Of a DNA stretch of 64,000 bases, positions 60,664 to 64,000 are shown piece after piece. Under the pieces are notes generated by a model that made no database searches, was not told the DNA's origin, and saw only the letters and a list, made by a program, of their open reading frames with translations. The translations under genes were made by a program, and so were the position numbers. Numbering within the stretch: the stretch's first letter is position 1; every line of letters starts with the position of its first letter. The DNA comes from Siphonodentalium dalli. Taxonomy: Eukaryota > Mollusca > Scaphopoda > Gadilida > Siphonodentaliidae. Location: assembly GCA_032622095.1 (NCBI GenBank), contig CP136066.1, forward strand, positions 5,479,784 to 5,543,783, read 5' to 3'.

Positions 60664-60881
60664 TTTAGTTCAGTGAATATGTCGTTTGGAGTTTTCTTTT
60701 TAACTTTTCCAATGTTTGTCTTCTTCGCTCTTCCTCCTTTTATCTCTTTAACTTTTATCTTCTTAGATCCGGGTTTCCTTATAAGTTTTTCAGGTTTCAC
60801 TTCAGTCTTGGGTAGGTACTTCGAGTCATCGTAGGGTACATATTTATTAAGATCAAAGTCATAATAGTGCGGAGTCCCCAT
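60660..60881 (-). CDS. 73-residue Lys-rich protein, left arm
   Basis: First gene of the left-arm cassette, ~37 bases after a TATA box. The N terminus is Tyr/Asp-rich (PHYYDFDLNKYVPYDD); from residue 25 on it is strongly basic (EKLIRKPGSKKIKVKEIKGG, then RAKK and KVKKKTP). Such a composition suits nucleic-acid binding, for example a core or condensing protein, but that is inference. The right-arm copy carries an in-frame TGA at the codon for the Arg after KGG. Confidence 0.6.
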   Translation of the reverse strand: MGTPHYYDFDLNKYVPYDDSKYLPKTEVKPEKLIRKPGSKKIKVKEIKGGRAKKTNIGKVKKKTPNDIFTELK

Positions 60882-60917
60882 TCCGGCTAAAGTTCAAAGT
60901 GTACTCTGAAGTAGTAA

Positions 60918-60927
60918 TTTTTATATA
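60918..60927 (-). promoter_or_regulatory. TATA box of left-arm cassette
   Basis: TATATAAAAA on the minus strand, 37 bases before the ATG of the 73-residue gene. Mirror of 61,127-61,136. Confidence 0.6.
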
Positions 60928-60993
60928 CGCCAAAATACCATCCAAGACGTATACCCTTATAAACTGCGGGTCAGTCCTAGTAACGCGCACGTC

Positions 60994-61060
60994 AACGCCG
61001 CCGGCGGCGGCGGTGGCGGCGGCGGCGGCGTATGCGGCGGCGGCGTTTGCGGCGGCGTCT
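60994..61060. repeat. GCC-rich centre of the palindrome
   Basis: About 67 bp of mostly GGC units that do not mirror exactly, flanked by the inverted ACGCGCACGTC/GACGTGCGCGT. Divergent TATA boxes lie ~65-75 bp on either side, so this is the shared promoter region and symmetry axis. Confidence 0.9.
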
Positions 61061-61126
61061 GACGTGCGCGTTACTAGGACTGACCCGCAGTTTATAAGGG
61101 TATACGTCTTGGATGGTATTTTGGCG

Positions 61127-61136
61127 TATATAAAAA
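61127..61136 (+). promoter_or_regulatory. TATA box of right-arm cassette
   Basis: TATATAAAAA, 37 bases before ATG 61,173; mirror of the left-arm box. Confidence 0.6.
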
Positions 61137-61172
61137 TTACTACTTCAGAGTACACTTTGAACTTTAGCCGGA

Positions 61173-61394
61173 ATGGGGACTCCGCACTATTATGACTTTG
61201 ATCTTAATAAATATGTACCCTACGATGACTCGAAGTACCTACCCAAGACTGAAGTGAAACCTGAAAAACTTATAAGGAAACCCGGATCTAAGAAGATAAA
61301 AGTTAAAGAGATAAAAGGAGGATGAGCGAAGAAGACAAACATTGGAAAAGTTAAAAAGAAAACTCCAAACGACATATTCACTGAACTAAAATGA
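61173..61394 (+). pseudogene. 73-residue Lys-rich protein with internal stop, right arm
   Basis: Same reading as 60,660-60,881 except that the AGA codon after GGAGGA is TGA (61,323-61,325), cutting the product after about 50 residues. The rest of the frame is open to the normal stop. The left-arm copy is intact. Confidence 0.85.
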
Positions 61395-61486
61395 GTAATT
61401 TACCTAAATTTTCGAAGGCTATTGAAAGGCCGGTGGAAAAAACGCCGTCGGCAAACGCCGCCGCCGTTAATACAGGACAGATTTGA
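61391..61486 (+). CDS. 31-residue ORF, right arm
   Basis: Mirror of 60,568-60,663 with the same product. It starts in the ATGA at the end of the 73-residue frame. Confidence 0.4.
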   Translation: MSNLPKFSKAIERPVEKTPSANAAAVNTGQI

Positions 61487-61550
61487 GGTTATAAGGAACA
61501 TTTGTATAAAGGAAAGCCATATACCCCCGAGATATTTTACTCAAGTATAA

Positions 61551-63275
61551 ATGAAGCACCAGTGTTCAATTTGCTCTAGTGAGTATGTGCGGAACCATGA
61601 TTTGATAAGACATGTACAATCTAAGCACACTGAGTTTGTTAACCGACACCCCCAGCAGCACCACCAAGCAGCAGCAACAAACAGCAGCAGCAGCAACAGG
61701 CAGCAGCATCATCAGCCACAACAACCGCCATTACAGCAACACCAGATACTACAACACCAGCAGGGGAAACAGCAACAAAGCGACATAACATCCTGCTTTG
61801 ATGATTCAATGGCCAATGTCCAAGAAGATTTTATTTTCAAGCATCCATTCACGGCATGTGTAAGTGGACCGACATCTAGTGGGAAGACGTACTTCGTGAA
61901 AACCTTGCTACAAAAGTCTGCCTCAAAAATATCACCCGCACCTGACAGAATAATATGGTTTTATAAATATTGGCAGCCCCTATATGATGACATAAAGTAT
62001 ACAGTCACCCCTCAGGTCAACTTTATACGGGGAATACCAGCAAACTTGGATTCTCTTATCAACCCCCAGTATAAAAATCTAGTTGTACTCGATGACTTGA
62101 TGCAAACTTCATCAAAAGACCAGAGAGTTAATGATTTACATTCCGAAGGAAGTCACCATTTGAACTTATCTTTGATAAGTTTGAACCAGAATTTCTACTA
62201 CAACAAGGATCCGACGCAACGACGAAATTGTCAATATTTGGTATTGTTCAATAATCCAATTGACAAGGGTTTAATTTCAACATTATCAAGACAGATGTAT
62301 CCTGAATGCCCTCAACGTATGATGCGAGAGTTTTCGGAAGCGACGAGTGAACCGTACGGTTACCTACTGGTGGATTTAAAAGCCGCAACCCCGGACACAT
62401 TACGGCTGCGACAGAATGTGCTAAAAGAGGACACGAACAAGCATATGGGTGAATGGAATGGCATGAAATATAATCTCCATAAGGACAGCGAGCACCCAGA
62501 TGAACAAAATGTGGTGAAATGTGATGACAACAATAGCCCGGATCAACGGAATGAGATGAAATATGATGACAGAGATCTCCCTGGTCAACGGGAGTGCATG
62601 ACATATAATTATATTGTGCCCCAGGGTCAACATAATGCCTATACTAAGGACATAAGGACACCTGGTGAGATCAATGAAATTAATAAAGAAAACCATAAAA
62701 ACATAGGCATTCGAGAAGACATGTCGTACCCTTGCAATGACTGTGGGCTTTTGTTCGAAGATCAGCATGATGTCCAGAGACACGTAAAAAACTGGTGTCA
62801 AGAAAATAAGTTAAAACGAAAATTAACTGAGGACACGGATGATAGTCAGAATAAGAAAATTAAATCGAATGAAGATGAATACTTCAAAAGTTTGTGTGAT
62901 GAGAGTAGAGATAAAGCACAAGAAGCATGGAGTGATAACGTGGAAACGTATATGGAAAATGGCTCGACAGAAAAAGAGGCAAAAGAACAAGCTGACAAGG
63001 ACCTTAAAAGTACAGATCTTAAAACTGAAGGCATGAGGCTATTTATGAATGTTTATGCTTGGACAATAATAAAGAATATGTGGCTGCGCAATGGTACTCT
63101 GCACAACAGTGTCATGGATAAAGTGGAGAAATATATGAAGAATGGTTTTGAAGATCGTGATGCAGTGAAAATGTCAATATTAAAGTACAGACCATTGCTA
63201 GAAAAGTTCATGGACGAAACAAATGACACATCTGACGAAAGTGATGACAATTCGGACGAAAGTGACTGTGAATAG
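61551..63275 (+). CDS. C2H2 zinc-finger / P-loop packaging-type ATPase, right arm
   Basis: Mirror copy of the 574-residue gene at 58,779-60,503, in frame throughout. Two residues differ: Ser215 is Phe here (after SLNQN) and Gly363 is Ala (QHN-YTK). All cysteines and histidines of both fingers and the Walker A and B residues are kept. The intact frame in both arms contrasts with the broken 73-residue gene next to it. Confidence 0.85.
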   Translation: MKHQCSICSSEYVRNHDLIRHVQSKHTEFVNRHPQQHHQAAATNSSSSNRQQHHQPQQPPLQQHQILQHQQGKQQQSDITSCFDDSMANVQEDFIFKHPFTACVSGPTSSGKTYFVKTLLQKSASKISPAPDRIIWFYKYWQPLYDDIKYTVTPQVNFIRGIPANLDSLINPQYKNLVVLDDLMQTSSKDQRVNDLHSEGSHHLNLSLISLNQNFYYNKDPTQRRNCQYLVLFNNPIDKGLISTLSRQMYPECPQRMMREFSEATSEPYGYLLVDLKAATPDTLRLRQNVLKEDTNKHMGEWNGMKYNLHKDSEHPDEQNVVKCDDNNSPDQRNEMKYDDRDLPGQRECMTYNYIVPQGQHNAYTKDIRTPGEINEINKENHKNIGIREDMSYPCNDCGLLFEDQHDVQRHVKNWCQENKLKRKLTEDTDDSQNKKIKSNEDEYFKSLCDESRDKAQEAWSDNVETYMENGSTEKEAKEQADKDLKSTDLKTEGMRLFMNVYAWTIIKNMWLRNGTLHNSVMDKVEKYMKNGFEDRDAVKMSILKYRPLLEKFMDETNDTSDESDDNSDESDCE

Positions 63276-63282
63276 TTAATAT

Positions 63283-63288
63283 AATAAA
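63283..63288 (+). terminator. Polyadenylation signal of right-arm 574-residue gene
   Basis: AATAAA 7 bases after the stop codon. Confidence 0.6.
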
Positions 63289-63424
63289 TTGTACTATGCA
63301 CTACTTGTCATGTTATTTTTCTCTTTTTTCCCTCGCTCACTTGCTTTTTTCAGTGGCGCTCACCACCGTACCCCCATAGCTTTCCGATGAATGGAAACAA
63401 GCCATATTTTTGACTAAATCCTGA

Positions 63425-63530
63425 ACCGCCGGCGGCAGCGCCGCCGCCAATTTCTTTGCATGCCATAGGATTATGTAGTTGCCGCCGCCGCCGCCGGCGG
63501 CGGCGGCGCGGCGTTGACATGCGCATTACG

Positions 63531-63603
<73 letters not shown>

Positions 63604-63609
63604 GCGGCT
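63425..63609. repeat. GCC repeat blocks, right arm
   Basis: Mirror of 58,493-58,630 but expanded: an almost pure (GCC)n run at about 63,531-63,600 is roughly three times the length of its left-arm counterpart. Confidence 0.9.
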
Positions 63610-63694
63610 GGTTGACTCGCATATATAAGAGAATGCATTGGCACAGGATAAAAAAAATCCCGACTTCCGACTGGATTTGATATAGCGGGTCACA
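63610..63694. repeat. MITE-type terminal repeat, right arm
   Basis: Inverse of 58,408-58,492, ending GATATAGCGGGTCACA. Together the two ends define a 5,287-bp unit with the same termini as the 445-bp MITE. Confidence 0.9.
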
Positions 63695-63704
63695 TTTATG
63701 ACTA

Positions 63705-63890
63705 AATCCTGAATTTTGTTTAATTTTTGAAGTTTTTTGAAATTTGTGAAATTTGTGAAGTTTTTTAAGTTTTTGAATTTTTTTTAAGTTTTTGAACTTT
63801 TTGAACTTTTTGAACTTTTTGAAATTTTTGAAATTTTTGAAATTTTTGAACTTTTTGAACTTTTTGAACTTTTTGAACTTTTTGAAGTTT
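63705..63890. repeat. GAACTTTTT-type microsatellite, right arm
   Basis: Runs of TTTTTGAA/TTTTTGAAC about twice the length of the left-arm counterpart at 58,304-58,395. The palindrome continues past it to the window end. Confidence 0.9.
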
Positions 63891-64000
63891 TCAATGCGAG
63901 TGTCACTTTAACATTATCCCACAGTGTGCGCCATGCGTTACTTTAACATTCATCCATAGTGAGTGTCACTTTAATAATCATCCCCAGTGAGAGCCTAGTG

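Larger units (their letters stand above)
58193..64000. mobile_element. Giant palindromic virus-like element
   Basis: 58,193-60,993 and 61,061-64,000 are inverted copies around a ~67-bp GCC-rich spacer centred at 61,027. From 58,779 to 63,275 position p mirrors 122,054 minus p without a length change. Further out the right arm is longer by ~140 bp in GCC and TTTTTGAA repeats. Arms differ by scattered substitutions only. Each arm reads outward: TATA box, 73-residue ORF, 31-residue ORF, 574-residue zinc-finger ATPase, AATAAA, GCC repeats, MITE-type terminal repeat, then AT-rich microsatellite. The pattern suggests a head-to-head dimer of a small DNA element or virus-like replicon. No polymerase, capsid or transposase was seen. 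Confidence 0.85.

Noticed and set aside
60859-61195. Two 98-residue frames crossing the palindrome centre in opposite directions
   Set aside because: They read through TATA boxes and the GCC spacer and overlap the promoters; mirror-image artefacts of the symmetry.
58193-64000. Palindrome as a pure assembly fold-back artefact
   Set aside because: Not excluded, but arm-specific substitutions (including one stop codon), an asymmetric centre and different repeat lengths argue for real separate arms. Spanning reads would settle it.

Overview
The window looks like AT-rich eukaryotic DNA from an invertebrate, most likely a mollusc or a related marine lophotrochozoan. The grounds are split coding exons with GT/AG borders, a secreted PAN/apple plus C-type-lectin gene, a decayed Ty3/gypsy retrotransposon, decayed APE-type LINE fragments, MITE-like elements and many minisatellites. 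The species is an inference. No bacterial genes, rRNA, convincing tRNA or CRISPR array was seen.

Layout. (1) 1-12,816 and 44,681-57,952 are two direct copies of one ~13 kb block, a few percent diverged. Each holds two minisatellite fields, a promoter with a TATA box, and one clear coding exon (signal peptide plus PAN/apple module). Large indels separate the copies: ~0.78 kb only in copy 1 and ~1.09 kb only in copy 2, each with a long hairpin at one edge. (2) 12,817-16,860 holds two older, degenerate ~1.3-1.7 kb repeats; the second carries a 445-bp MITE whose empty site is preserved in the first. (3) 18,660-20,310 is a decayed LINE ending in a foldback sequence. (4) 25,884-29,794 holds three phase-1 exons, two of which together make a C-type lectin domain. 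They are in phase with the PAN exon ~21 kb upstream, so one PAN-CTLD gene probably spans 4,612-29,794. (5) 30,530-37,713 is a broken minus-strand Ty3/gypsy element with both LTRs. (6) 39,300-44,560 is a degenerate array of ~1-1.5 kb units containing 42-, 38- and 40-bp satellites.

(7) The most striking region is 58,193-64,000, a near-perfect giant palindrome centred at 61,027 and cut off by the window end. Each arm carries the same outward-reading cassette: a TATA box, a 73-residue Lys-rich protein, a 31-residue ORF overlapping it by ATGA, and an intronless 574-residue protein with C2H2-type zinc fingers and a P-loop ATPase core resembling viral DNA-packaging ATPases. The ends of this cassette pair (58,408-58,492 and 63,610-63,694) match the terminal repeats of the MITE at 15,461-15,905. 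That links a virus-like palindromic element to a TA-inserting miniature element. In the right arm the 73-residue gene has a stop codon, so the arms are not literally identical.

Most remaining sequence is non-coding and rich in short inverted repeats. Several long hairpins have a GC-GNA-GC mini-hairpin at their apex.
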